A DNA stretch of 32,520 bases from Actinomycetota bacterium (GTDB lineage: Bacteria > Actinomycetota > Actinomycetes > Actinomycetales > Microbacteriaceae). The DNA lies in contig WLGA01000002.1 of the NCBI GenBank assembly GCA_009703445.1, forward strand, positions 1 through 32,520. The letters are read 5' to 3'. The notes under the pieces were generated by a model. That model worked only from the letters and a program-made list of their open reading frames with translations, did no database searches and was not told the origin of the DNA. This document shows, piece after piece, positions 21,517-30,600 of this stretch. Every line of letters starts with the position of its first letter. Position 1 is the first letter of the stretch. The translations under genes were made by a program, and so were the position numbers.

Positions 21517-21837
21517 CTAGTTGAGGAATTCGGCTAGATCGTTGACCAGGACGGCCTTTGGCTTAGCGCCAACCATCGATTTCACGAGCTCGCCAGCCTT
21601 GAAAACCTGAAGCGCTGGGATGCCGGTGATGCCGTACTTCTGGGCAAGGTCAGGCTCGTTGTCTACGTTTACCTTTACGATAGAAATCTTGTCGGCGTAC
21701 TCAACCGAAATCTCGTCGAGGATTGGCGAGACCATGCGGCATGGGCCACACCACTCAGCCCAGAAGTCGACTAGTACTGGACGCTCGCTGTCGAGGACAT
21801 CGGCCTGGAAGCTTGCTGCGGTTACATCTTTTGCCAT
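21517..21837 (-). CDS. trxA: thioredoxin
   Basis: VDFWAEWCGPCRMVSPILDEI; GITGIPALQVFK. Confidence 0.97.
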   Translation of the reverse strand: MAKDVTAASFQADVLDSERPVLVDFWAEWCGPCRMVSPILDEISVEYADKISIVKVNVDNEPDLAQKYGITGIPALQVFKAGELVKSMVGAKPKAVLVNDLAEFLN

Positions 21838-21882
21838 TTAGGGGCTCCTTTTTAGGCGGGTTGCTTGGATGAGTGGCGGTGC

Positions 21883-22821
21883 TTAGTGGCTCGTTAGGTA
21901 GTGCTCTGCGTCAAGCGCAGCAACACAGCCAGAACCGGCAGCGGTAATCGCCTGACGGTAGGTTGGGTCGATTACGTCGCCACAGGCGAAAACACCAGGC
22001 AGGGTGGTCTTTGAACTGCGACCCTCAACCTTGATGAACTTCTCTGCGGTTAGCTCTAGCTGGTTTTCAACCAACCAAACTCGTGGGTCGTTTCCGACTG
22101 CGATAAACAGACCGTCTAGGTCCATATCCTTGGTCGAACCGTCGACTGTGTTGCGAAGAGTCACGGCTTCAAGGTTGGTGGCACCCTTTAGCTCAGCAAT
22201 CTCGGTGTTCCAGATGACTTCGATCTTCGGGTTTGCCATCGCGCGGTCTTGCATGATTTTTGATGCCTTGAAGGTGTCGCGACGGTGGATCAAATAGACC
22301 TTTGAAGCGAAGCGGGTGAGGAAGTTTGCCTCCTCCATCGCTGAGTCACCGCCACCGACCACTGCAATGGTCTTTTCGCGGAAGAAGAAGCCATCGCAGG
22401 TTGCACACCATGAGACACCGTGGCCGCTAAGTTCCTTTTCGCGAGGCAAACCAAGCTCGCGGTATGCGGCACCGGTGGCCAAAATCACAGTCTTGGCCTC
22501 GAAAGCCTGCCCGTTTCCGGTCTTCACGATCTTGATGTCGCCCTTTAGGTCAACTTCGACCACGTCTTCATACATGACCTCGGTGCCGAAGCGCTCGGCC
22601 TGCGCCTGGAAGTGAGCCATGAGCTCTGGACCCTGAAGGCCTTCTGGGAAGCCCGGGAAGTTTTCGACCTCGGTGGTCTTCATTAGCTCGCCGCCGATTT
22701 CGACAGAGCTCGCGATTAGCAGTGGGTTAAGCCCGGCGCGTGCGGTGTAAATGCCTGCGGTGAAACCGGCAGGGCCTGATCCGATGATAATTACTTCGCG
22801 CACTTGCGTCTCCTCGGGCAC
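21883..22821 (-). CDS. trxB: thioredoxin-disulfide reductase
   Basis: IIGSGPAGFTAGIYTARAGL; CATCDGFFF redox motif; VFACGDVID. Confidence 0.97.
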   Translation of the reverse strand: MPEETQVREVIIIGSGPAGFTAGIYTARAGLNPLLIASSVEIGGELMKTTEVENFPGFPEGLQGPELMAHFQAQAERFGTEVMYEDVVEVDLKGDIKIVKTGNGQAFEAKTVILATGAAYRELGLPREKELSGHGVSWCATCDGFFFREKTIAVVGGGDSAMEEANFLTRFASKVYLIHRRDTFKASKIMQDRAMANPKIEVIWNTEIAELKGATNLEAVTLRNTVDGSTKDMDLDGLFIAVGNDPRVWLVENQLELTAEKFIKVEGRSSKTTLPGVFACGDVIDPTYRQAITAAGSGCVAALDAEHYLTSH

Positions 22822-22863
22822 TCGCCCGCTAATTCTTCGTTCGTTGGGGTTCTAAACCCAATA

Positions 22864-24489
22864 TTAGCGGCGAAGTATTCCCCGGATGCCCGCTAGCACC
22901 GCGTCGATTTCGGGTGCTCGTGAAATCTTCAAGGCGATCACGTAAACGCCGAACATCACGAATCCGACCAAAGCGATGCTGAGCCCAGCGGAAAGCACCT
23001 TGTCAATCACGAATGACCCGGCTCGGATGCCGCCCAGGGCCTCGACCATTCCATAGCCGGCGATGCCCGAAACCGCTCCGGCTAGCACAAACTTCAGGCC
23101 GCCTAGGCGGAAACCGGTGCTTGGGAACGAACCGATTCGTCGAATCAGGAAGAGGTAAGCGACTGTCGCCTGGATGGCCACGGTTCCGCTGGTTAGCAGG
23201 GCCAGGCCGACTACTAGCCACTCGGCTGGGGCGAGAATCGAAAGTGCAATCGCCCCCGAAATGTGAAGCCCGATTTGAATCACTGTGAAGATGAATGGCG
23301 AACGAGTGTCTTCCAGAGCAAAGAAGGCGCGCTGCATCATGAAAACGAAGCTAAATGGAACAAGGCCCAGCATCATCGCGATGATTACGTTTCCAAGGGC
23401 GACCAGGGCCGGGAACTCACCAGCAAAAACACGGGCAACCGGGTAGGCAAGCACAATCAGTGCTGCGCTGGCGAAGACCGAAATGACAAGAATTGCTCGC
23501 ATTCCATCGATGAAGTCTTTCTTGAAACTCTCCATCTTGCCGTCATTCACGTGCTGCGCCATCTTGGTGAAGTAAGCGGTCGCAATAGAAACGGTCGCGA
23601 CGGAGTGAGGCAGCATGAAGATCAGCCAAGCGATGCCTGCGGCGGCAACACCCGCGATTGCAGAGTTGGTTTCACGTGAAACTATCGTGCTCGAGGCCAC
23701 GATGGTCTGCACCAACCCACCGATTTGGGTCACGATCACCATTCCAAGTGACCAGGATGCCGCCTTTAGCGCCGGGCCGAGACCGAAACCGCGCCATTTG
23801 AAGTTGAGGCTCAACTTCAGGCCAACGCGCTTCCAAGCGAATAACAAAATAAAGGCCTGCGAGGCCACGCCAAGTGTCGCGGAACCGGCAAGCAAGGCAA
23901 TTTTGTCTGCTGACCAGGTCTCCACGGCCTGCGAACCCGTCGGGTCGGCACCGAAAATCACAATGAATGCGATTAGACCGCCCAAGCTAACGATGTTGTT
24001 TAGAACCGGTGCCCACATGAATGGGCCGAACGCGCTTCGCGCGTTTAGAACTTCACCCAAGAGCGAATAGAGACCGTAGAAAAACAGCTGGGGTAGGCAC
24101 CAGTAGGCGAAAGCGGTGGCTAGAGCCAGCTGCGGCCCTGACCAATCCTTGGTGTAAATCGCCACGAGAACTGGTGCTGCAATCGTCGAAAGCACCGAAA
24201 CGGCGAAGAAAATCGTGAGAATGAAAGTCAGCAGGCGGTCTATGTAGCCCTTGCCGCCATCCTTGTGGGCTCGCGCCTTCACAATCTGAGGCACCAAAAC
24301 CGCGTTGAGCACACCGCCGACGATGATCGCGTAAACATTGTTTGGCAGCTGGTTTGCGACGCCGAAGGCATCCGCCGCGTTTGTCGTGACACCGATCGCC
24401 GCAGCCAGGATGACAGCGCGCGCGAAACCGAGAACGCGCGACAGGATCGTTCCGCTGGCCATCAACAAGGATGACTTAGCGACACTCAC
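22864..24489 (-). CDS. murJ: lipid II flippase MurJ (MviN family)
   Basis: 541 aa polytopic protein with MviN-like N-terminus (ASGTILSRVLGFARAVILAAAIGV) and order before trxB. Confidence 0.93.
   Translation of the reverse strand: MSVAKSSLLMASGTILSRVLGFARAVILAAAIGVTTNAADAFGVANQLPNNVYAIIVGGVLNAVLVPQIVKARAHKDGGKGYIDRLLTFILTIFFAVSVLSTIAAPVLVAIYTKDWSGPQLALATAFAYWCLPQLFFYGLYSLLGEVLNARSAFGPFMWAPVLNNIVSLGGLIAFIVIFGADPTGSQAVETWSADKIALLAGSATLGVASQAFILLFAWKRVGLKLSLNFKWRGFGLGPALKAASWSLGMVIVTQIGGLVQTIVASSTIVSRETNSAIAGVAAAGIAWLIFMLPHSVATVSIATAYFTKMAQHVNDGKMESFKKDFIDGMRAILVISVFASAALIVLAYPVARVFAGEFPALVALGNVIIAMMLGLVPFSFVFMMQRAFFALEDTRSPFIFTVIQIGLHISGAIALSILAPAEWLVVGLALLTSGTVAIQATVAYLFLIRRIGSFPSTGFRLGGLKFVLAGAVSGIAGYGMVEALGGIRAGSFVIDKVLSAGLSIALVGFVMFGVYVIALKISRAPEIDAVLAGIRGILRR
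23669..23682. promoter_or_regulatory. parS: parS site inside murJ coding sequence
   Basis: Perfect GTTTCACGTGAAAC; translates as VSRET in the murJ frame. Confidence 0.93.
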
Positions 24490-25109
24490 GATAGGCCAGC
24501 CTCGAGATCAGTCTCAAGCCTTGCCTTGCGGCGACGCTTGCTGCGAGTTCGAAGCACACCGACGATGCCAAGAGCCACGATCAGGCTCGCAAAGACAACC
24601 AGCATGGCGGTTTCAATGCCCGCGTTGACGTTCATTTGAAGGTTTGAGTTCTCGGTAAGTCGGATGCCCGAAAAAGTGGTCAACCAAACGATCAGGAAGA
24701 CCTTGCCGTTACCGATTGCCTTCACCGGCACCTGAGCATTTATGCCGGAACTGGCCGGGACAACAACTTCCACAGCCTGAGGCACTGAAACGCGCGGGTT
24801 GCTTGGCAGCATGTGCACGTGAACGCGAATATCTGAGTCGAAATCGTTCTGGATGCGCACCGGAACCTTGGATTCGCTAGAAACCAGGTTGATTACCGAA
24901 CCAGGAACAATGTGGATACTCGGGATGTCGGTTGGAATCGCAGCAACTGGCGATGCGAGACTCGCCTGGGATGCGGAGGTCGCCGAGGCCGGCGCCGAAA
25001 GCGCATTGGCCGGGTTTGCCGAAAAAATCGAAGCGGCTAACGCCGCTGAAGCCGTGACGATTGCGATTTTTCTAAGGAATTCCAAGCTTTTCACTGGCGC
25101 GCCAGCCAT
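24486..25109 (-). CDS. short secreted/membrane protein resembling the C-terminus of DUF6049 proteins
   Basis: Signal-like N-terminus, beta-rich middle (VPVRIQNDFDSDIRVHVHMLPSNPRV), C-terminal TM plus RTRSKRRRK; 4-bp overlap with murJ. Confidence 0.65.
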   Translation of the reverse strand: MAGAPVKSLEFLRKIAIVTASAALAASIFSANPANALSAPASATSASQASLASPVAAIPTDIPSIHIVPGSVINLVSSESKVPVRIQNDFDSDIRVHVHMLPSNPRVSVPQAVEVVVPASSGINAQVPVKAIGNGKVFLIVWLTTFSGIRLTENSNLQMNVNAGIETAMLVVFASLIVALGIVGVLRTRSKRRRKARLETDLEAGLS

Positions 25110-25555
25110 TCTTGGACACCCCGGCCCATCCGGCGCTCATTTTCGTGCGCAAGGGTGCTGTCTAGGTTTTCGATCTCGAACCATTGAACGTCAACGGCTT
25201 CGCGCTGCGGGTCATTTTCGACGGTCAAGTCTCCGCCGGTCTGGCGCATCAAAAAGTGATGAACGGTCTTCGATATCAGCTTGTTGCCGGCAGAAAACTC
25301 GTAGTGAATATCGCCTAGGTTGACGATGATTTCGGCCTCGAGCCCGGTCTCCTCTGCGATCTCGCGGATGGCCGCCTGCTCGAGGTTCTCATCACCCTCC
25401 GGATGACCCTTTGGCACACACCAGTCAATTCGGCCATTTCGGGTTAGTCGGCCAATTAGGGCAACTCTTGAGCTTCCATCGGCCGCCAACACGAAACCAC
25501 CCGACGAGGTCTCCTCGACCCGAGTCAAGTGGCGGGTTGGCCGCTTTGCATTCAT
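25091..25555 (-). CDS. NUDIX hydrolase
   Basis: GHPEGDENLEQAAIREIAEETGLEAEI NUDIX box; ATG at 25555 (MNAKRPTRHLTRVEETSSGGFV) preferred over the 25810 ORF start, which overlaps cca. Confidence 0.92.
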   Translation of the reverse strand: MNAKRPTRHLTRVEETSSGGFVLAADGSSRVALIGRLTRNGRIDWCVPKGHPEGDENLEQAAIREIAEETGLEAEIIVNLGDIHYEFSAGNKLISKTVHHFLMRQTGGDLTVENDPQREAVDVQWFEIENLDSTLAHENERRMGRGVQEWLARQ

Positions 25556-25604
25556 ACACGCAACTCTAAACCTTTGGCCTGCCAACTGTGGCACGATTGA
25601 AGGG

Positions 25605-27023
25605 ATGCAGACCACGGCCGAAGCACTAGCGAACCTTGAGCGAATCACGGATTCGCCGCTTTTCGTTACCCTCGGGCGCATCTTCACCGAAGCCGGGCAC
25701 GAACTGTCTTTGGTCGGCGGCCCGGTTCGAGACGCGTTTCTCGGCCGAAAGTCGCCGGACCTAGACTTCACCACCTCGGCTACCCCGGATGAAACCCTCG
25801 CGATTCTCAAGCCACACGTAGACGCTCACTGGGATATCGGTCGCGAATTCGGCACTATTGGCGCACGCATGGGCGACGACACCGTCGAAATCACCACTTA
25901 TCGCGCCGACAAGTATGACCCTGAGAGCCGCAAGCCGCACGTTGCCTTCGGCAGTGACCTGAACGAAGATTTGTTCCGCCGCGACTTCACAGTGAACTCG
26001 ATGGCACTTCGGCTTCCAGAGAAAATTTTCGTCGACCCCTTCCAGGGGTTGAAAGACCTCTTGGATGGCGTGCTCCGCACCCCCGGCAAGCCCGAAGACT
26101 CATTCAGCGATGACCCGCTACGCATGATGCGCGGCGCGCGCTTTGCATCCCAGCTCGGATTTGAAATCGAGCCAGCCACATTCGAGGCGATGACCGCGAT
26201 GGCCGATCGCATCAACATCATCAGCGCCGAACGAGTGCAGGCCGAATTCGTCAAGCTCATGCTCGGCAAGCACCCTCGCCTCGGTCTGGAAGCCCTGGTC
26301 GACAGCGGTCTAGCCGCCCACGTGCTGCCGGAATTGCCAGCCCTGAAGCTGGAAACCGATGAACACCATCACCACAAGGATGTCTTCGAGCACACCCTCA
26401 CCGTCGTCGAACAAGCGATCGACTACGAAAAGGACTACGAACTCGAGGGCGACTTCATCCTGCGTTTTGCAGCCCTGCTGCACGACTGCGGCAAGCCGGC
26501 AACGCGACGTCTTGAGCCTGGCGGCGGGGTTTCGTTCTATCACCACGACCTTGTCGGGGCGAAGCTCGCAGCCAAGCGCATGCGCGCGCTCAAGTTCGAC
26601 AATGACAGCATCAAAGCGGTTTCGCGTCTGATTGAACTTCACCTGCGTTTTTTCGGCTACAGCGACCAGGCGTGGACCGATTCGGCAATTCGTCGGTACG
26701 TTCGCGATGCCGGCGACCAGCTATTGCGTCTGCACGCTCTAACCCGCGCAGACGTGACCACGCGCAACAAGCGCAAGGCAGACCGTCTATCGCACGCTTA
26801 CGACGATTTGGAGCAGCGAATCGTGAAGATTATGGAGGAAGAGGAGCTAAATGCGCTTCGTCCAGATTTGAGCGGCGAAGAGATTATGGCGATTCTTGAC
26901 CTCAAGCCTTCGCGCGAGGTTGGCCAGGCCTATTCGTTCCTGATGGAACTGCGTCTAGAAGAAGGCCCGCTCGGCCCAGATGAAGCGAAAAAACGCTTGC
27001 TTGACTGGTGGAATAGCCGGTAG
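25605..27023 (+). CDS. cca: CCA tRNA nucleotidyltransferase
   Basis: LVGGPVRDAFLGRKSPDLDFTTSATP; LRRDFTVNSMAL-like; HD region HHHHKDVFEHTL...LLHDCGKPATR. Confidence 0.95.
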   Translation: MQTTAEALANLERITDSPLFVTLGRIFTEAGHELSLVGGPVRDAFLGRKSPDLDFTTSATPDETLAILKPHVDAHWDIGREFGTIGARMGDDTVEITTYRADKYDPESRKPHVAFGSDLNEDLFRRDFTVNSMALRLPEKIFVDPFQGLKDLLDGVLRTPGKPEDSFSDDPLRMMRGARFASQLGFEIEPATFEAMTAMADRINIISAERVQAEFVKLMLGKHPRLGLEALVDSGLAAHVLPELPALKLETDEHHHHKDVFEHTLTVVEQAIDYEKDYELEGDFILRFAALLHDCGKPATRRLEPGGGVSFYHHDLVGAKLAAKRMRALKFDNDSIKAVSRLIELHLRFFGYSDQAWTDSAIRRYVRDAGDQLLRLHALTRADVTTRNKRKADRLSHAYDDLEQRIVKIMEEEELNALRPDLSGEEIMAILDLKPSREVGQAYSFLMELRLEEGPLGPDEAKKRLLDWWNSR

Positions 27024-27157
27024 GCTAGAGAGGTTGCGCGCGAGCCCTGTCTCGCAATCTGCAACAAAACCGATTGCACATTGTGCGGTCAACTATGCAA
27101 GACCCTCCTGTCACAGAAAGTCTGTGGCCGCTCTAGTCCAAAGGAGGTGGGTTCAAT

Positions 27158-27571
27158 ATGCATAAGTACGAGCTAATGGTGATCCTCGACCCAACAATCG
27201 AAGAACGCACCGTCGCTCCATCCCTAGATAAGTTCCTAAACGTAATCCGCAATGCTGAAGGCACTGTAGACAACGTTGACATCTGGGGCCGTCGCCGTCT
27301 GGCTTACGAAATCAAGAAGAACAACGAAGGCATCTACGCAGTAGTCAACATGACTGCTACTTCAGCTGCTGTTGTTGAGCTTGACCGCCAGCTAAAGCTT
27401 TCAGAAGCCGTTCTACGCACCAAGGTGCTACGCGCAGACGAGGCAGTTGTAAACATCAAGCCTGTAGAGGTTCCTGAAGTTTCAGCTGACGAAGCTGCTG
27501 CCGAAAAGGCACCTGCTGCTAAGAAGGCACCAGCCGCTAAGGCTGCACCAAAGACCAAGAAGGCCGAGTAA
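27158..27571 (+). CDS. rpsF: 30S ribosomal protein S6
   Basis: [18 protein letters not shown]...[23 protein letters not shown]. Confidence 0.97.
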   Translation: MHKYELMVILDPTIEERTVAPSLDKFLNVIRNAEGTVDNVDIWGRRRLAYEIKKNNEGIYAVVNMTATSAAVVELDRQLKLSEAVLRTKVLRADEAVVNIKPVEVPEVSADEAAAEKAPAAKKAPAAKAAPKTKKAE

Positions 27572-27577
27572 AGATCC

Positions 27578-28087
27578 ATGGCCGGGGAAGTCAACGTCAC
27601 GATTGTCGGCAATCTAGCCGACGATCCTGAACTGCGCTACACCCAGGGCGGAGTCGCTGTTGTTAGCGTTCGAGTAGGTTCAACCCCTCGCACCTTCAAC
27701 CGCACCACTTCAGCTTGGGAAGATGGCGAAACCGTATGGGTTCGCTGCACCGCTTGGCGTGAAGTTGCTGAGAATGTTGCTCAGTCACTCACCAAGGGCA
27801 CTCGCGTAGTTGTCACCGGTCGCCTAAAGGCACCATCTGCTTACCAGTCAGCTCAGGGCGAGGCTCGCGCCTCTCTAGAGCTCGAAATCGAAGAGATTGG
27901 CCCGTCATTGCGTTACGCAACCGCGGCTATTTCTCGTCGTGCTCGTGAAGCTGGCTCAGGCGCAGGTGCCGTTGCAGGCGATCCGTGGGGCGATGCACCA
28001 GCAGTATCGAAGGGCTCATCGAAGCCTGCCGACGACGCATGGGCAAACCCAGGAACCGCCGCTGGCGGCGACGACACCCCGTTCTAA
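27578..28087 (+). CDS. ssb: single-stranded DNA-binding protein
   Basis: VTIVGNLADDPELRYTQGGVAVVSVRVG; acidic DDTPF tail. Confidence 0.97.
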   Translation: MAGEVNVTIVGNLADDPELRYTQGGVAVVSVRVGSTPRTFNRTTSAWEDGETVWVRCTAWREVAENVAQSLTKGTRVVVTGRLKAPSAYQSAQGEARASLELEIEEIGPSLRYATAAISRRAREAGSGAGAVAGDPWGDAPAVSKGSSKPADDAWANPGTAAGGDDTPF

Positions 28088-28120
28088 TCACTCGACTTTA
28101 GAAAAAATTTAGGAGAAATC

Positions 28121-28384
28121 ATGGCTGCAAAGAGCGATCCTCGCAACAGCAAGAAGCCAAAGCGCAACGGAAAGAACCTCAAGGACGTTCCGGCTAAGGC
28201 AATCAAGGTTGGCGTTATTGACTACAAAGACGTCGCAACCCTACGTAAGTTCGTTTCGGACCGCGGCAAGATCCGCGCCCGTCGCATCACCGGTGTTTCA
28301 GTTCAGGAACAGCGCCTCATCGCCCGTGCCGTTAAGAACGCTCGCGAAATGGCTCTAATGCCATACGCAGGCGCTGGCCGCTAA
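28121..28384 (+). CDS. rpsR: 30S ribosomal protein S18
   Basis: [50 protein letters not shown]. Confidence 0.97.
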   Translation: MAAKSDPRNSKKPKRNGKNLKDVPAKAIKVGVIDYKDVATLRKFVSDRGKIRARRITGVSVQEQRLIARAVKNAREMALMPYAGAGR

Positions 28385-28395
28385 GGAGAAATCAC

Positions 28396-28848
28396 ATGTC
28401 AAAGATCATTCTGACCAATGAGGTTTCAGGCCTCGGCTCTGCAGGCGACGTTGTTGAGGTAAAGGACGGCTTCGCTCGTAACTACCTTCTACCTCGTGGC
28501 TTTGCTGTTCTATGGAGCAAGGGTGGCGAGAAGCAGGTTGAGTCAATCAAGGCTGCTCGTCAGGCTCGCGCCCTAGCAACTGTCGAAGACGCACACGCAC
28601 TAAAGGCTGCTCTTGAGGCTAAGTCGGTTCGACTTATCGTCAAGGCTGGCCAGGGCGGCCGTCTATTCGGCGCTGTCAAGACCGGCGATGTCGTTGCTGC
28701 TGTTTCAGCTGCCGGCCTAGGCGAGCTAGACAAGCGCAAGGTTGCTTTCGTTGCACCAATCAAGATTGCTGGTGAGCACCTAGCTACCGTTCGTCTACAC
28801 GGCGACGTAGTTGCTACCATCACCCTTCAGGTTGTTGGCAAGAAGTAA
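28396..28848 (+). CDS. rplI: 50S ribosomal protein L9
   Basis: [38 protein letters not shown]. Confidence 0.97.
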   Translation: MSKIILTNEVSGLGSAGDVVEVKDGFARNYLLPRGFAVLWSKGGEKQVESIKAARQARALATVEDAHALKAALEAKSVRLIVKAGQGGRLFGAVKTGDVVAAVSAAGLGELDKRKVAFVAPIKIAGEHLATVRLHGDVVATITLQVVGKK

Positions 28849-28854
28849 TAACAA

Positions 28855-28868
28855 GTTTCACGTGAAAC
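28855..28868. promoter_or_regulatory. parS: parS site downstream of rplI
   Basis: Perfect GTTTCACGTGAAAC. Confidence 0.93.
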
Positions 28869-28892
28869 GGGTCGCCTTCGGGCGGCCCGTTT
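28865..28892 (+). terminator. Rho-independent terminator of the rpsF-ssb-rpsR-rplI operon
   Basis: AAACGGGTCGCC-TTCG-GGCGGCCCGTTT hairpin (one G-U) followed by T-rich sequence. Confidence 0.75.
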
Positions 28893-28914
28893 CTGCTTTA
28901 TGCGGATTTCGAAA

Positions 28915-29139
28915 ATATCCACAACCCCCTAAAACCTGTGGATAACTTGGTTTGTTTACTTGGTTATCCACAACCTTTAGGTGAAGGTTTAGGGTTGAGT
29001 GTTTATAGTTGTCCACAGGCTAAAACCCATGTAATTGCTGGGAAAGCCGATTAATCCCACAATTTGCTAACAGGGTTATCCACACCTTACTAACAGATTC
29101 TCGGGCGTGTCCGGCGTGTTGTCCACAAAGTTATCCACA
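28915..29139. promoter_or_regulatory. DnaA-box cluster upstream of dnaB
   Basis: Perfect boxes at 28937-28945 (TGTGGATAA), 28964-28972, 29076-29084 and 29131-29139 (TTATCCACA); variants TTGTCCACA at 29009-29017 and 29119-29127; ATATCCACA at 28915-28923. Confidence 0.85.
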
Positions 29140-29238
29140 GGACGGTTTGGTGCTTGAATGTCTGACCTGTTTGATAGACAAGTACTCTCATACGAGGCTG
29201 GCCTTCGGCCGGCAGTTGTGCACCAATAGGAGAAGCTA

Positions 29239-30582
29239 ATGTCGATGATTCAAGACGTATCGCGTTCGGCTGAACGCATGCTTCCTAACGACATGTTGGC
29301 CGAGCAAAGCGCCCTGGGCGGCATGCTGCTTTCCCAAGAGGCTTGTGCCGAGGTGTTCGAGAGCGTCAAGGGCAGCGACTTCTACGCGCCTAAGCACGAA
29401 CTGATCTTTGAAGCCGTCGCAACCCTGTTTGGTAAGGGTGAGCCTATTGACGTGATCACCGTCACAGACGAGCTCATGAAGCAGGGAAACCTGGTCAAGG
29501 CCGGAAGCGCCGACTACCTTCACACGCTTACCTCGATTGTTCCGACCGCGGCAAACGCAGCGTTCTACGCCAAAATCGTCCAAGAGAAGGCAACGCTTCG
29601 TCGTCTAGTGGAGGTTGGCACCAAGATTGCTCAGTTGGGTTATGCCAACGAGGGTGATGTCGAAGATTTGGTCAACGAGGCCCAAGAGCGCGTTTACCAG
29701 GTTGGCGGAGCATCGGTCACCGAAGACTACGTGGGGCTAAGCACATCTATTGAGGCGGCAATCAACGAAATCGAGTCGGCGCAGAAGCGCGGCGGCGATA
29801 TGGTCGGTGTTCCAACTGGCTTCATCGAGCTTGACGACCTAACCCACGGTTTCCACCCTGGCCAGCTAATCATTGTGGCTGCCCGACCAGCCGTCGGTAA
29901 GTCGACTATTGCTCTCGATTTTGCTCGTCACGCTGCGGTAAAAGCCAATAAGCCGACCATCTTCTTCTCACTCGAAATGGGTCGCGCGGAAATCGCGATG
30001 CGTTTGCTCTCTGCCGAATCCAACATTCAGCTGCAGAGCATGCGTAAGGGAACAATCGGCGACAACGAATGGGCTCGTTTGGCTCAGGTTCGAGGCCAGA
30101 TCAACGATGCACCGCTCTACATCGACGACAGCCCGAACCTAACCCTTGTCGAAATCCGCGCTAAGTGCCGTCGTTTGGCTCAACGAGTGGGCCTAAAGAT
30201 GGTCGTCATCGACTACATCCAGCTAATGACCTCGGGCAAAAAGGTTGAATCACGCCAGCAGGAAGTCTCCGAGTTCTCGCGTGCCCTAAAGCTGCTCGCC
30301 AAAGAGCTTCAGGTTCCGGTTATCGCACTGTCACAGCTAAACCGTCAAGCCGAACAGACGAAGGATAAGAAGCCGGAAATCTCCCACCTTCGTGAATCTG
30401 GATCACTTGAGCAGGATGCCGACGTCGTGATCTTGCTACACCGCGAGGGAATCGGTGAACGAGACCATCCACGCGCCGGCGAAGCCGACATCATCCTTGC
30501 AAAGCAGCGTTCTGGCCCAACCGGCACCGTCACCGTGGCGTTCCAGGGCCAATACTCGCGTTTCATGAACATGAAACAGTAG
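29239..30582 (+). CDS. dnaB: replicative DNA helicase DnaB
   Basis: LPNDMLAEQSALGGMLLS, GFHPGQLIIVAARPAVGKSTIALDFARHAA, DYIQLM, SQLNRQAE; no intein. Confidence 0.97.
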   Translation: MSMIQDVSRSAERMLPNDMLAEQSALGGMLLSQEACAEVFESVKGSDFYAPKHELIFEAVATLFGKGEPIDVITVTDELMKQGNLVKAGSADYLHTLTSIVPTAANAAFYAKIVQEKATLRRLVEVGTKIAQLGYANEGDVEDLVNEAQERVYQVGGASVTEDYVGLSTSIEAAINEIESAQKRGGDMVGVPTGFIELDDLTHGFHPGQLIIVAARPAVGKSTIALDFARHAAVKANKPTIFFSLEMGRAEIAMRLLSAESNIQLQSMRKGTIGDNEWARLAQVRGQINDAPLYIDDSPNLTLVEIRAKCRRLAQRVGLKMVVIDYIQLMTSGKKVESRQQEVSEFSRALKLLAKELQVPVIALSQLNRQAEQTKDKKPEISHLRESGSLEQDADVVILLHREGIGERDHPRAGEADIILAKQRSGPTGTVTVAFQGQYSRFMNMKQ

Positions 30583-30600
30583 GTTCGCTAGGTTTAACCC

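Noticed and set aside
25556-25810. Extended NUDIX ORF start at 25810
   Set aside because: It would overlap the N-terminus of divergent cca by about 200 bp; the ATG at 25555 gives a normal NUDIX protein.
28915-29139. The dnaB-upstream DnaA cluster as a true second oriC
   Set aside because: No clear AT-rich unwinding element and no change in gene orientation at this point, while the dnaN-dnaA region has both. Kept only as a titration or regulatory hypothesis.
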